Position numbers and translations under genes: made by a program. From NCBI GenBank assembly GCA_016213135.1, contig JACRBQ010000093.1, positions 1-63,968 of the forward strand: a stretch of DNA of 63,968 bases, written 5' to 3'. This DNA comes from Chloroflexota bacterium. GTDB taxonomy: Bacteria; Chloroflexota; Anaerolineae; Anaerolineales; VGOW01. The stretch's first letter is position 1. Each line of letters opens with the position of its first letter. Below the pieces are notes generated by a model. It did no database searches. It saw only the letters and a list, made by a program, of their open reading frames with translations, and was not told where the DNA came from. Below are positions 49,589 to 58,545 of the stretch, piece after piece.

Positions 49589-50419
49589 ATGTATTCGCCC
49601 CTGCAAACAACCGTCCTCGACGGCCTCAAGATAGCTTATCGTATGCAGCAACCCGAGCGCCCCGGCGCATCGGATGTGCTGATGATTCACGGCTGGGCCA
49701 GCTCGGGCCGCATGTGGCAGGCGATGATGGACGGACTCTCGCCACGCTACCGCTGCTGGGCGCTGGACCTGCCCGGCTTTGGCGACTCGGACAAGCCCGA
49801 GAACGGCTGGTATTCCATCCGGCAGTACATTGAATTGGTGGGCGCTTTTTGCGAGGCGAATAACATCACGCGGCCGCACGTCATCGGACATTCCATGGGC
49901 GGCATGATCGCCCTGGGCCTCGCGGCCGAACACCCCATGCCGTTGGGGCGCGTAGTGGTTATCAACCCGATAGTCAGCGGCCGCACGCACATTGTGCAAC
50001 TGCTGAACACGAGGCCCTTTGGCTCGGTGTTCCTGACTCTGGGCCGTTGGGCGTGGCCGCTCACCACATCCAGTTGGCTGACCCCGTGGCTCGTCCGGCA
50101 ACACGGCGTCCCCATGCGCCGCATCCGCGAAGATTGGGCCAAGGCCTCGCCCCATGCCGCGGCGGCCAGCGCCGAGGCCATCAACCGGCACGACCTGACC
50201 GAGAAGCTGCCCGGGGTCACGGCGCCGACGCTGATCGTCATCGGCAGCCGCGACCTCACCGCCCCCAACGCCGAGGGGCGGCTGGCCGGGCGGCTTATTC
50301 CCAGCGCGCGGCTGGAGGTGCTGCCATCCGGCCACCTGCCCACCGACGACCTGCCGGACGAGATATTCCGGCTCACCCATGATTTTTTGACGGAAGAGAG
50401 ACAACCCTGGAAAACCTGA
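49589..50419 (+). CDS. Alpha/beta-hydrolase
   Basis: A 276-residue alpha/beta-hydrolase fold enzyme. Oxyanion-hole region MIHGWASSG, nucleophile S102 in GHSMGGM, acid near residue 221 in IGSRDLTAPN, His near residue 248 in LPSGHLPTDD. There is no signal peptide. Substrate unknown; esterase or lactonase-like. Its last 13 bases overlap rsfS. Confidence 0.88.
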   Translation: MYSPLQTTVLDGLKIAYRMQQPERPGASDVLMIHGWASSGRMWQAMMDGLSPRYRCWALDLPGFGDSDKPENGWYSIRQYIELVGAFCEANNITRPHVIGHSMGGMIALGLAAEHPMPLGRVVVINPIVSGRTHIVQLLNTRPFGSVFLTLGRWAWPLTTSSWLTPWLVRQHGVPMRRIREDWAKASPHAAAASAEAINRHDLTEKLPGVTAPTLIVIGSRDLTAPNAEGRLAGRLIPSARLEVLPSGHLPTDDLPDEIFRLTHDFLTEERQPWKT

Positions 50420-50760
50420 CCCTGGCCCGCGCGCTGGTCGAAATCATCGAAGACAAAAAAGGCGAGAGCATTCTGCTGATGGATATTTCGCGCGAGTCCA
50501 TCATTGCCGACTATTTTGTGATCGCCAGCGGCAGCAGCGACCGTCAACTGAAGGCGCTGGCCGAAGCCGTAAGCCAGGCCGCCGAGGGCAACGTCAAGCG
50601 CCGGGTGATGCTGCGCCGGCTTGACGAACAAGCCGAGAGCGGCTGGATTCTTATCGACCTCGGAGCGGTGATCGTTCACCTGTTCACCCCCGCCAAGCGC
50701 AAACACTTCAACCTCGAGGAGCTGTGGAAAGAAAGCAGAGTGCTGGTGCGGGTGCAGTAG
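50407..50760 (+). CDS. rsfS: Ribosome silencing factor RsfS
   Basis: Binds ribosomal protein L14 and blocks subunit joining in starvation. The family N-terminus (M-E-N-L-x-L-A-x-x-I) aligns with L-ENLTLARALVEIIEDKKGESILLMDIS, so the real start is a CTG at 50407, with GGAAGAGAG 7-15 bases upstream. The first ATG (50479) would cut off 24 conserved residues. From the CTG the protein has 117 residues, typical length, with core YFVIASGSSDRQLKALAEAV and WILIDLGAVIVHLFTPAKRKHFNLEELW. It overlaps the hydrolase gene end. Confidence 0.85.
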   Translation: MENLTLARALVEIIEDKKGESILLMDISRESIIADYFVIASGSSDRQLKALAEAVSQAAEGNVKRRVMLRRLDEQAESGWILIDLGAVIVHLFTPAKRKHFNLEELWKESRVLVRVQ

Positions 50761-50776
50761 GGCGCAGAGGCGCAGC

Positions 50777-50820
50777 AAAAAAAAGACCTGCCGGCTGTGC
50801 AAGCCCGGCAGGTCTTTTTT
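50777..50820. terminator. Bidirectional intrinsic terminator
   Basis: A perfect hairpin with AAAAAAGACCTGCCGG and CCGGCAGGTCTTTTTT arms and a 10-base loop lies between the convergent rsfS and ndk genes and is followed by T-rich sequence on both strands. Confidence 0.92.
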
Positions 50821-50836
50821 GTTTTGCGTCGCGGAA

Positions 50837-51289
50837 CTACTTCTCGAAAATCCACCGCTCGCCGTCGCGCTGCCAACTGACCAGCTCGTCCGGCTTGAAC
50901 CACAGCGCCACTTCGGTCGTCCCGTTTTCCACGCTATCGGAGGCGTGAGTCAGGTTGCGGCCAATCTCCAAAGCAAAATCGGCGCGGACAGTGCCCGGCG
51001 CCGCTGCGGTGGGGTTGGTGGCTCCCATCAACTGGCGCACGGCCTCCACGGCTTTGTTGCCTTCCCACACCATAGCCACTACGGGCGACGACGTGATGTA
51101 AGTGATCAGCCCGTCGTAAAACGGTTTGCCCTGGTGAATGGCGTAATGTTCTTCGGCCAACGCTCGCGACACCTGCATGAACTTCATGCCGGCGAGGCGC
51201 AGGCCGCGCCGTTCGATGCGGGCGACGATCTCTCCCACCAGTCCGCGCTGGACGGCGTCGGGCTTAACAATGACGAAGGTCTTCTCCAA
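50837..51289 (-). CDS. ndk: Nucleoside-diphosphate kinase
   Basis: A 150-residue enzyme that moves the gamma phosphate between nucleotides through a phospho-His. The catalytic H115 lies in the NLTHASDS motif; the start EKTFVIVKPDAVQRGLVGEI is family-typical and the end WIFEK normal. The start is TTG at 51289 with AGGAGA upstream. It follows the giant TPR gene by nine bases and ends at the bidirectional terminator. Confidence 0.96.
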   Translation of the reverse strand: MEKTFVIVKPDAVQRGLVGEIVARIERRGLRLAGMKFMQVSRALAEEHYAIHQGKPFYDGLITYITSSPVVAMVWEGNKAVEAVRQLMGATNPTAAAPGTVRADFALEIGRNLTHASDSVENGTTEVALWFKPDELVSWQRDGERWIFEK

Positions 51290-51298
51290 AATGGTCTC

Positions 51299-54200
51299 CT
51301 ATAGTTGTTTCAACGCGAGCTTGTACATATCCAGCGCGCGTTGAAGTTGGTTGTCTTGCATGTAGGCGTCGCCCAGCGCCCGCATAAGCTCGGGCGTGTT
51401 GGCGTGCTTCTCGTTGGCGGCTTCAAGATCGGCAATCACGTCCGGGGCCAGGTGCCCGGCTGCCAGCACCTGCGCGTAAACGTCCACAGCCTGCCCAATG
51501 TTGGCTTCGGCCAAGCGCTCGCGCGCCACGGCCAGTAGAATTTGAGGCTCCTCGGCGGGTGCTCTTTTGGCCCGGCTGGGACGCGGCTTGCGAAATTTGG
51601 GCGGTTTGGGCTGCCCGTCGTGGGGCAGCGGCTCGGCGGCAACGGGCGCGGCGGCCTCAGGTTGAGCCGGGGCCGGTTCGGAGACAGCAGGCTCAAGCTC
51701 CGGTTCGGGTTGCGGCGGGGGCGCTTCGACCACGACAGGCTCCGGTTCGAAAGCTTCCTCGCCCACACGGCCCTCTTCGATGAGGGCCTCGGCGGCGGGG
51801 GCGGCTTCGTGCGTACCACCCTCCGCAGGCAACTCAACGGCGAAGGCTGCCTCGGAAACACCGCCCTCGCCCCATTCCGCCTCGGCGGGCACTTCGGGTG
51901 AGATAGCAGAGGGTGGGGCCTCAACGGCGACGGGTTCGGGCACAACCGCTGCCGGGGCGGCGACGGGCGCGCCCTTGGCCATGGCCTCGTAGGCATCCGC
52001 TTCAGCCTCCATTTGCTTGAGCCATTCGGGCTTTTCGCCGACGGGCGGCTCGGGAGCAGGCGCGGCAGCGGGCGGCGGTGCGGCAGCTTCGGCAGGGGCG
52101 CGCAACCATTCGGGTGTTTCGGTGGGGCGGGCCTCGGGTTGGGTGAGCAGTTCTTCGGGTTTTGCGCCCTGTTGCATGGCCATCGACTCCAGCCAGGCAA
52201 AGGCATCTTCTTCCGCCATCGCAGGCAGGGCGGTTTCCATCAGTTCGACCGGCGGCTCCGGTTCGATGGCGGGTGGTTGGGCCGCGGCCACCGGTTCGGG
52301 AGTCGGTTCGGGTTCGGGCGTGGGCGGCACAACGGCGGCCACCGGTTCGGGGACCGGCTCGGGTTCGGGCATCGGCGGCACAAAGGCGGCCACTGGCTCG
52401 GGGGCCGGTTCGGGTTCAACGGGTGCGCGCAACCATTCCGGTGTTTCAGTCGGACGGGATTCGGGTTGGGTGAGCATTTCCTCTGCTTTACCGCCCTGTT
52501 GCATGGCGAGCGACTCCAGCCAGGCAAAGGCATCCTCATCGGATGTGGCGGGTTGGGCAACGGGCACCACTGGCTCGGGGGCCGGTTCGGGCGTGGGCGG
52601 CACGACAGCGGCCACTGGCTCAGGGGCTGGTTCGGGTTCAACGGGTGCGCGCAGCCATTCCGGTGTTTCGGTTGGAAGGGCTTCGTCTTCCGCTTTTGCG
52701 CCTTGATGCACTGTCAAAGACTCCAGCCAGGCAAAGGCATCCTCTTCGGATGTGGCAGGTTGGGCGGCAGGCGGCACGCCGGGTTCTTCCGGACTGCGCA
52801 GCCAGGTGGGGATGGTTTCTTCGGCAGCGGGGGGCGCGGGAGGCTGAACCGCCTCGGCGGGCGCGCGCAGCCAATCGGGCAAGCCGGGTTCGGCCGGGGC
52901 TTGCGGTGCCGGTGCAGTTGGAAGGGTCTCCTCCGGGGCGCGCAGCCAGTCGGGCAGTGCATCGGCTGACGAGAGCGCCGGTTCCGGCGCGGGTAAGGCG
53001 GGAGTTTCTTCAGGCTCCACCGGGGTGCGCAGCCAGTCCGGCAGTTCGGCGAGGGGCGACGGGGCGGCAGCCTCGGCGGACGGCACAGGAGGCATTGCTG
53101 CCGGGCGCAGCCAATCAGGCGAGGCCGTGGGTCGGTGCTGGGGTTTGGTGAGCAGTTCTTCGGGCTTAGCCCCCTGCCCGGCGGCCAACGACTCCAGCCA
53201 CGCCAATGCTTGCGCGTCGTCCATGGGTGGCAAGGGGGCGGCCTCTTGCGGGTGCGCGAGCCACTCGGGGATTTCTTCGGCGGCGGGCGCGGCGGGTGCG
53301 GCCGTTTGGTTGAGGTCAGCCATAGTGGGCTGGCCCATCCATTCGGGGAATTCGGCGCGGGCCGGGGTCTCTTCGACTGGGCGCATCCATGCGGGCAATT
53401 CGTCAGGGGCAGCCGCCTCGGGAGCGCTCGGCTCGGCAGGCTCGTCGGAGCGCACGTGCTGCGGCAGTATGCCGGTATCGAGGTCGGCGGCAAACTCATC
53501 TGTGGGCATCCTCGACGGAGCGGCTGCATCAAGGGCTTCCGGCGACAGTTGTTCGGCAACGGCGGGTGGCTTCAGCCAGTCTGGCAGTTCGCCCGGCGCA
53601 GCAGGCTCAGCGGGCTGTTGGGGCGATTCGCGAATCGCCCGTTCCAGGAGCCCGTCGGGCAAATCCATGGCGGGTTCCGCCGAGGGCTGGTCGAGTGCGG
53701 CGGTTTGCGCCAGTTGCTCAACCGGCGCAGGCCTGGCCGGTTTCTGCCAGTCGGGCGATTCGGCGGCAGGCTCGGCCGTCGCGGGTTCGGGCGCGGCGGC
53801 CGGGGCGGGTTTAAGCCAATCGGGCAGATCGGCGTCCGGTTCCGAAATATCGGTCAGCCAATCAGGCTGTTGCGTTTCGTCGGGCGGCGGCACGGGCCGG
53901 CTTGGAGCAGGGGGGGCCAACTCGGCGGCAGGGGTGATAGTCGAGAGCCACGCCAGGTCTTCATCGGATGGAGAGGGCTGGAGGGCAGGAGCCTCGGCCG
54001 GCTTGGGAGGCTGTGTGGCTTTGAGCCAGTCGGGCAGATCGGCGGGAGCGAGGCTGCCCGTGTCTGGCTGAGGGGCTTCACCAGGCTTGAGCCAGGCCAT
54101 ATCCTCTTCCGGAGGCAACGCCGGCGCAGGCTTCGTCCGGCTCTTGCCGAGCATGGTGGGCGCGCTGGCGGCCGGAGGCGGCGGTGCGGGCGCCTGGCTC

Positions 54201-56455
54201 TCGGGTTTAGCAGGGATGGCCGCATCGGCGGCGGGGGCCGAGGGCTTGCTTTTGAGGAAATTGACCACCGTGTCGGTGGGGCTGCCTTGCAGAGATTTGA
54301 GCCAGTCGGGCAGGTCGGCATCGGCCAACGGCTCGGGGGCCTTCGGTGGCTGTTCCTTGACAGGCTCACTCGAACCGGGGACTTCGGCGGCGGGCGCGGC
54401 AGGCGCGGCAGGCGCAACCGGTGCGGCGGGGGTCTTGGGTTTGCTTCTGAGGAATTTGCCGACGGTATCGGTAGGGCTGCCTTCCAGCGATTTGAGCCAA
54501 TCCGGCAACGCGGCTATAGCCGCGTCGCTCGCGGAGGTCGGCGCTTCTGGCGCTGGTGATGGAGGCGCGGCGGGAGGCGGCCCCACGAACGGTTTGGTGA
54601 CGGGCTTTGCCGGCTGAGTAGACGATGGAAAAGGCCCCGTCAGTGGCCCGGTGGGTTTGCTTTTGAGGAAATCGGCCACGGCATCGCCCGAGGTATCGGG
54701 GCCAATGTCTTTGAGCCAGTCGGGGACTTCGTCGGACACTTTCGGGGTTTCGGCAAAGGGCTTGGTGACAGGCCGGGCCGGCAGAGTAGTTGCAGGCGGT
54801 GGCGGCGGCGGAGGTAGCTCGTCGCTGCCCATGTCCTTGAGCCAGTCGGGCAGTTGTCCGGCGAGGGCAGCAACCACCGAGTCGCCGGCCGACGAAGTGG
54901 CGGGCGCTGACTTCTCCATCCAGTCGGGCGGAGGGGGGGCAGAAGGCGAAGGCGGTTTGAGTTTACCAGTGGCCTTCTTGAAGGCAGGCTTGAGCCAGTC
55001 GGGCACTTCGGCGCTGGCTAACGGCGCGGCCTCGGCAGGGGCTTCATCCCCGGTGGCGGGGTTCGATTCGGCGCTGTCGAGCGGCGTGGACGGATCGCGC
55101 GGCGCCCAACCGGCAGAGGCCATCCAATCCGGGATTTCGGCCGCCGGGGCGGCAGGCGTGCCCTGCACGCTGAAAGGCTCCGTGCCCGCGGAAGCGCCCA
55201 CGTCTTTCATCCAGTCGGGGGTGTCGGAGGCGGCGGGCTGAGGCGACGATGGCGCAGAGGCTGCTCCGGCGAGAGGGGCCGTGCCGGCGGCCATTGCGCC
55301 GCCGGGTTCGGACACCCAATCTGGTAATGCGGTTTGGGGCGAGGCAAACAAGTCGGGTTCGGCAGGCTGCGCAGCCGGAGCCGCGGCCCCGTCCAACAAA
55401 TCCTTGAGCCATCCGGTATCGGGCGCGGACGGGGCGGCGGGTTGCGCGGGCGCGGGCGGTTCGTCGCGCAACGAGTTCAGCCAATCGGTGCCGCCCGGTA
55501 CGGGAGCGGGCGCTGCAAACGGGCCGGTGCCGGCCACCGCGGGCGACGCGGCGCCTTCGAGGCCGCTGAGCCAATCGGGCACCTGGGCGGATTGCGCACT
55601 GGCCTGCGGTTTCTCAAACTCGACACCAATGGACTGCATCCATGCCGGGCGGGAAGTGTCGGCGGCGAGGTCGGGCGCAGAGTAGTCGAGGCGCGGCAGG
55701 CGAATGTTGTCGGCGGGCACATTGGATGCGCCCTCCCCATTTTCCGACGGATCGGCATACGCTTCGTAGGGGTCGAGGTCCTGCAAGCGCTGGCGGTAGG
55801 GCTGGGCTTCGGTGGTCTGGCCGCTGGTGAGCCAGACATCGGCCATGATGCGGTTGGCATCGCGGCAGTAGGGCAATACTTCCAGAATCCTGGAGGCGGC
55901 TTCGGCGGCTTCGGGCTGCTGGCGGGCGTGCCACAGGGTTTGGGCCAGCAGCACTTTGAGATCGAGGCGATCGGGGTCGGCGGCTAGGGCGGCGCGCAAC
56001 TCGGCAATGGCTTGGGCATAAAGGCTGCCTTTCTCGTACAGCCTTGCCAGCGCGGCGCGGGTGAGGCGCACAGTGGACGGCTCGGTGCCGTCGCGGCGGC
56101 CGTAGAGGCGGCGCAGTTCTTCCTGGATAGGCCCGTTGGCGGGCTGGGCCTCGAAGGCGCGCTCCATATGCCAGATGGCGGCATCGGTGCTGCCCTCATC
56201 CTCGCGGACGATGGACATGCCCACGTGGGCGACGAAGTCGTCGGGGACACTGGACAGCACGCGCTGGAACACGTCGGCGGCGTCGAGGTGGCGGCTCTTT
56301 TCCAGCAGGGCTTTAGCCAGCAGGCGATAGGCGCCCAGGTGTTTGGGGAAAATGGTGAGGATGTGTTTGGCGTGCGCTATCGCTTCGTCGGTTTGGTTGC
56401 CATCAATCAAACGGTCGATTTCTTCAAGGTAGGCGCGCAGAGAAATTTCAGACAT
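51299..56455 (-). CDS. Giant TPR protein with an array of PDWL-like Trp motifs
   Basis: A 1718-residue soluble protein, started at the ATG 56455 (GGAAGG upstream). Residues 1-about 250 are TPR-type helical repeats (RAYLEEIDRLIDGNQTDEAIAHAKHIL, GAYRLLAKALLEKSRHLDAADVF, ...); residues about 1630-1718 form another TPR set. Between them lies a Pro/Ala/Glu-rich stretch of about 1200 residues with some 37 Trp-centred motifs, mostly (L/V/I)P(D/E)W(L/M), such as LPDWLKSLEG, VPDWLKDIG, TPEWLRAPVE. Four copies of a longer block (AWLESLAxQQGAK..., three of them followed by TPEWLRAP) are also present. No membrane part or enzyme domain. I infer a scaffold where many identical linear motifs bind one partner; the partner is unknown. 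Confidence 0.82.
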   Translation of the reverse strand: MSEISLRAYLEEIDRLIDGNQTDEAIAHAKHILTIFPKHLGAYRLLAKALLEKSRHLDAADVFQRVLSSVPDDFVAHVGMSIVREDEGSTDAAIWHMERAFEAQPANGPIQEELRRLYGRRDGTEPSTVRLTRAALARLYEKGSLYAQAIAELRAALAADPDRLDLKVLLAQTLWHARQQPEAAEAASRILEVLPYCRDANRIMADVWLTSGQTTEAQPYRQRLQDLDPYEAYADPSENGEGASNVPADNIRLPRLDYSAPDLAADTSRPAWMQSIGVEFEKPQASAQSAQVPDWLSGLEGAASPAVAGTGPFAAPAPVPGGTDWLNSLRDEPPAPAQPAAPSAPDTGWLKDLLDGAAAPAAQPAEPDLFASPQTALPDWVSEPGGAMAAGTAPLAGAASAPSSPQPAASDTPDWMKDVGASAGTEPFSVQGTPAAPAAEIPDWMASAGWAPRDPSTPLDSAESNPATGDEAPAEAAPLASAEVPDWLKPAFKKATGKLKPPSPSAPPPPDWMEKSAPATSSAGDSVVAALAGQLPDWLKDMGSDELPPPPPPPATTLPARPVTKPFAETPKVSDEVPDWLKDIGPDTSGDAVADFLKSKPTGPLTGPFPSSTQPAKPVTKPFVGPPPAAPPSPAPEAPTSASDAAIAALPDWLKSLEGSPTDTVGKFLRSKPKTPAAPVAPAAPAAPAAEVPGSSEPVKEQPPKAPEPLADADLPDWLKSLQGSPTDTVVNFLKSKPSAPAADAAIPAKPESQAPAPPPPAASAPTMLGKSRTKPAPALPPEEDMAWLKPGEAPQPDTGSLAPADLPDWLKATQPPKPAEAPALQPSPSDEDLAWLSTITPAAELAPPAPSRPVPPPDETQQPDWLTDISEPDADLPDWLKPAPAAAPEPATAEPAAESPDWQKPARPAPVEQLAQTAALDQPSAEPAMDLPDGLLERAIRESPQQPAEPAAPGELPDWLKPPAVAEQLSPEALDAAAPSRMPTDEFAADLDTGILPQHVRSDEPAEPSAPEAAAPDELPAWMRPVEETPARAEFPEWMGQPTMADLNQTAAPAAPAAEEIPEWLAHPQEAAPLPPMDDAQALAWLESLAAGQGAKPEELLTKPQHRPTASPDWLRPAAMPPVPSAEAAAPSPLAELPDWLRTPVEPEETPALPAPEPALSSADALPDWLRAPEETLPTAPAPQAPAEPGLPDWLRAPAEAVQPPAPPAAEETIPTWLRSPEEPGVPPAAQPATSEEDAFAWLESLTVHQGAKAEDEALPTETPEWLRAPVEPEPAPEPVAAVVPPTPEPAPEPVVPVAQPATSDEDAFAWLESLAMQQGGKAEEMLTQPESRPTETPEWLRAPVEPEPAPEPVAAFVPPMPEPEPVPEPVAAVVPPTPEPEPTPEPVAAAQPPAIEPEPPVELMETALPAMAEEDAFAWLESMAMQQGAKPEELLTQPEARPTETPEWLRAPAEAAAPPPAAAPAPEPPVGEKPEWLKQMEAEADAYEAMAKGAPVAAPAAVVPEPVAVEAPPSAISPEVPAEAEWGEGGVSEAAFAVELPAEGGTHEAAPAAEALIEEGRVGEEAFEPEPVVVEAPPPQPEPELEPAVSEPAPAQPEAAAPVAAEPLPHDGQPKPPKFRKPRPSRAKRAPAEEPQILLAVARERLAEANIGQAVDVYAQVLAAGHLAPDVIADLEAANEKHANTPELMRALGDAYMQDNQLQRALDMYKLALKQL
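53621..53640. repeat. Perfect 20-bp palindrome inside the TPR gene
   Basis: GGGCGATTCGCGAATCGCCC, its own reverse complement. On the coding strand it gives ERAIRES, at a place where one Trp motif has become LPDGLL. Related copies lie at 22768-22816. Confidence 0.85.
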
Positions 56456-56478
56456 AGTGACCTTCCACATTCTGTATT

Positions 56479-56503
56479 TTGCACAGAATAGGGTTTTGTG
56501 CAA
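56479..56503 (-). promoter_or_regulatory. Possible operator/promoter of the TPR-ndk pair
   Basis: A 7-base inverted repeat TTGCACA-N11-TGTGCAA lies 24-48 bases before the TPR start. Its left arm on the minus strand could serve as a -35 box (TTGCAC) with a weak AT-rich -10. The 78-base gap to the HDAC stop holds nothing else. Confidence 0.38.
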
Positions 56504-56533
56504 GTGGGCATTTTGGCCGCAGCACCGCAGCGC

Positions 56534-57655
56534 CTATAACCCGTGCAGGTGACGCACCTGGTCGAGCATCGGCCCGGCGACCGATTCGGGGCGCGGGGCC
56601 GGGCCGAGGGGGTCCTCCACGGGAAGACCCAGCGCCCCCCGGATGGTGTTGGCCACCCCGTGTGACAGGGCCGGGAGGTCGTATCCGCCTTCGAGCACGA
56701 ATACGATTCTCCCACCGCAGTGTCGCTTCGCGATGGCGGCCAGTTGGCCGGCGAGGGCGTGGTATCCGGCGCACGAAAGCTGCAGGCCGGCGAGGGGATC
56801 GCGCCAGTGGGCATCGTATCCGGCGGAAACGAGAAGCAGTTCCGGCTGAAAACGGTCGGCGGCAGGCCAAAGGATGTCGGCGGCGATGCGGCCAAAGGTG
56901 GCGTCGCCGGCCCCGGCAGCGAGCGGCACGTTCACAGTATATCCCCTCCCTGCCCCTGCGCCCACTTCATCGGCGCGGCCCGTGCCGGGGTAGATGCCCC
57001 ATTGGTGGGTGGAGATGAACAGGACGGACGGGTCGGAATAGAACGCGTCCTGAGTGCCGTTGCCGTGATGCACGTCGAAATCCACGATCATGATCCGCGA
57101 GAGGCCGCGCTGTTGAGCGTGACGGGCGGCGAGGGCTACGTTGTTGAAGAGGCAGAAGCCCATGGCGTGGCCGGGTGGGGCGTGGTGGCCCGGCGGGCGA
57201 ATGAGGGCGAAGGAGGAGTGGAGGTGAGACGTGGGAGGTGGGAGGTGAGACGTGGGAGGTGGGAGGTGAGACGTGGGAGGTGGGAGGTGAGACGTGGGAG
57301 GTGGGAGGTGAGAGGCTTGCACTGCGGCAGGCTCGGGGAGGATCGATTGGACGGCGGCCATTGCGCCGGCAGCGGCGAGGGCGGCGCAGTGGAACGATTG
57401 CGGCGTGACGTAGGTGGGCGCGGTGTCGATGTATGCGGGCGCATCAGCCATCGCGGCGCGCAGCGCGTCGATGTAGTCGGGGTGATGCACGAGCGCAAGT
57501 TGCGAATCAGTGGCCGGAGAAAGTGCTGAGCGCTGAATGCTGAGTGCCGAGTGTTGAATGCTGTTGACGACGGCAAGAACGGCCGGAATGCGGGCGGCAT
57601 TTTCGGGGTGCGTGGGATCGTTATGCTCCGGTGAGGGGACGGCGTAAATGTTCAT
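56534..57655 (-). CDS. HDAC-family (AcuC/deacetylase-like) Zn hydrolase
   Basis: A 373-residue deacetylase of the arginase-fold family that removes acyl groups from lysine or polyamines with Zn. RPPGHHAPPGHAMGFCLFNN (two catalytic His), DFDVHHGNGTQDAFY (Zn Asp and His), SAGYDAH (Zn Asp) and VLEGGYD are complete. Two heptamer-derived inserts break the domain: residues about 33-46 (SIQHSALSIQRSAL) and about 116-146, four copies of HLPPPTS. Both lie in loops before the HH motif, so activity may remain. The gene overlaps the permease gene by four bases. Confidence 0.88.
   Translation of the reverse strand: MNIYAVPSPEHNDPTHPENAARIPAVLAVVNSIQHSALSIQRSALSPATDSQLALVHHPDYIDALRAAMADAPAYIDTAPTYVTPQSFHCAALAAAGAMAAVQSILPEPAAVQASHLPPPTSHLPPPTSHLPPPTSHLPPPTSHLHSSFALIRPPGHHAPPGHAMGFCLFNNVALAARHAQQRGLSRIMIVDFDVHHGNGTQDAFYSDPSVLFISTHQWGIYPGTGRADEVGAGAGRGYTVNVPLAAGAGDATFGRIAADILWPAADRFQPELLLVSAGYDAHWRDPLAGLQLSCAGYHALAGQLAAIAKRHCGGRIVFVLEGGYDLPALSHGVANTIRGALGLPVEDPLGPAPRPESVAGPMLDQVRHLHGL
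57220..57310. repeat. Heptamer array K, 13 units, inside a CDS (GGAGGTG)
   Basis: AGACGTG and GGAGGTG in a higher-order 21-base unit (one AGACGTG, two GGAGGTG) repeated four times, 13 heptamers in all. Since 21 bases are 7 codons, it encodes HLPPPTS four times in the deacetylase. Confidence 0.92.
57522..57563. repeat. Heptamer array L, 6 units, inside a CDS (AGTGCTG)
   Basis: AGTGCTG, AGCGCTG, AATGCTG, AGTGCCG, AGTGTTG, AATGCTG. It encodes two copies of SIQ(H/R)SAL in the deacetylase N-terminal part. The word is shared with arrays D and J. Confidence 0.9.
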
Positions 57656-58545
57656 TCCGGGAGCCTGCGCGCCTGATCCAATGAGATGGCAAGGGCCACG
57701 CCGCCGAGGATCAGCTCAAGGATTGGCGGCAGAATAAAGGCGATCAATGCGGCCACGCTCACGGCGACGATTTGCCACCGGTCCGGGGCCAGGCTGGCCA
57801 CCAGCCCGATGCCGGCGGTGGCGATTTGCTGCGCGGGCGCAAAGACGGCAATGCCAAGCGCGAAGTTGAGGACGAAGGTGAGGGCAATGGCATTGGCGCT
57901 GGTGCGCGAAAGCGCCGAGCCGAGCAATCCCAGGGCGGTGTTGTAAAGCACGCTGGCCGCCAGTTCCACGACGAAGTATCCCAGCCCGAACAATGCGACG
58001 GGGACGAGGCCGATGAGCAGCGCCGTTTGCACGGCACGGGTGAAGGCCGGATCGAGCTGCGGGGCCACCATAAGGGCCATGCCCGCGGCAACCGCCGTGC
58101 CGATAATCCCCACCACCCGCAAGCCCAGCACGAGCAGGATGGGCCGGCGCAACCACAACCACAGGGCGGCCATTTTGGCGCGCACAATGTCGGGCACGGT
58201 GAGCGGGGTGAGGCGGATGAGCTCCCAGTTTTGGGTTTGGCGTTCGCGGGCGATGAGCGTGGCCGCGCCGATGTTCAAGATGAGGCTCAGCCCCCACGTG
58301 GCAAATCCGTGCAAGGCCCACAGACCGCCGATGAACCCCAGCCCGAGCGCCAGGGCCCAGGCCGCGGTGGTGTTCTCGCTGAGCGCAATCGGCAATCCGC
58401 TAAGGCCGCACAGCGCGGAGCAGCCCACAGGCAACAGGATAAGCAACACGGCCAACCATCGCCAGCGGCGGGTATAGCCATTCCACACGGCCAGCTCGCG
58501 GCGAACGATGGGGTGCGAGGGCGAGGCCCACGCCGGGAGGTTCAT
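57652..58545 (-). CDS. ABC-2-like membrane permease protein
   Basis: A 297-residue polytopic protein with about six helices, started at the ATG 58545. The stretch TLIARERQTQNWELIRLTPLTVPDIVRAKMAALW is the conserved cytoplasmic 'E-R-x-x-x-T-W-x-x-L-x-L-T-P' coupling region of ABC-2 permeases. No ATPase gene is adjacent, so either the partner is elsewhere or the family acts alone. Overlaps by four bases with both neighbours (ATGA), so it is coupled to the Zn-ribbon and deacetylase genes. Confidence 0.8.
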   Translation of the reverse strand: MNLPAWASPSHPIVRRELAVWNGYTRRWRWLAVLLILLPVGCSALCGLSGLPIALSENTTAAWALALGLGFIGGLWALHGFATWGLSLILNIGAATLIARERQTQNWELIRLTPLTVPDIVRAKMAALWLWLRRPILLVLGLRVVGIIGTAVAAGMALMVAPQLDPAFTRAVQTALLIGLVPVALFGLGYFVVELAASVLYNTALGLLGSALSRTSANAIALTFVLNFALGIAVFAPAQQIATAGIGLVASLAPDRWQIVAVSVAALIAFILPPILELILGGVALAISLDQARRLPE

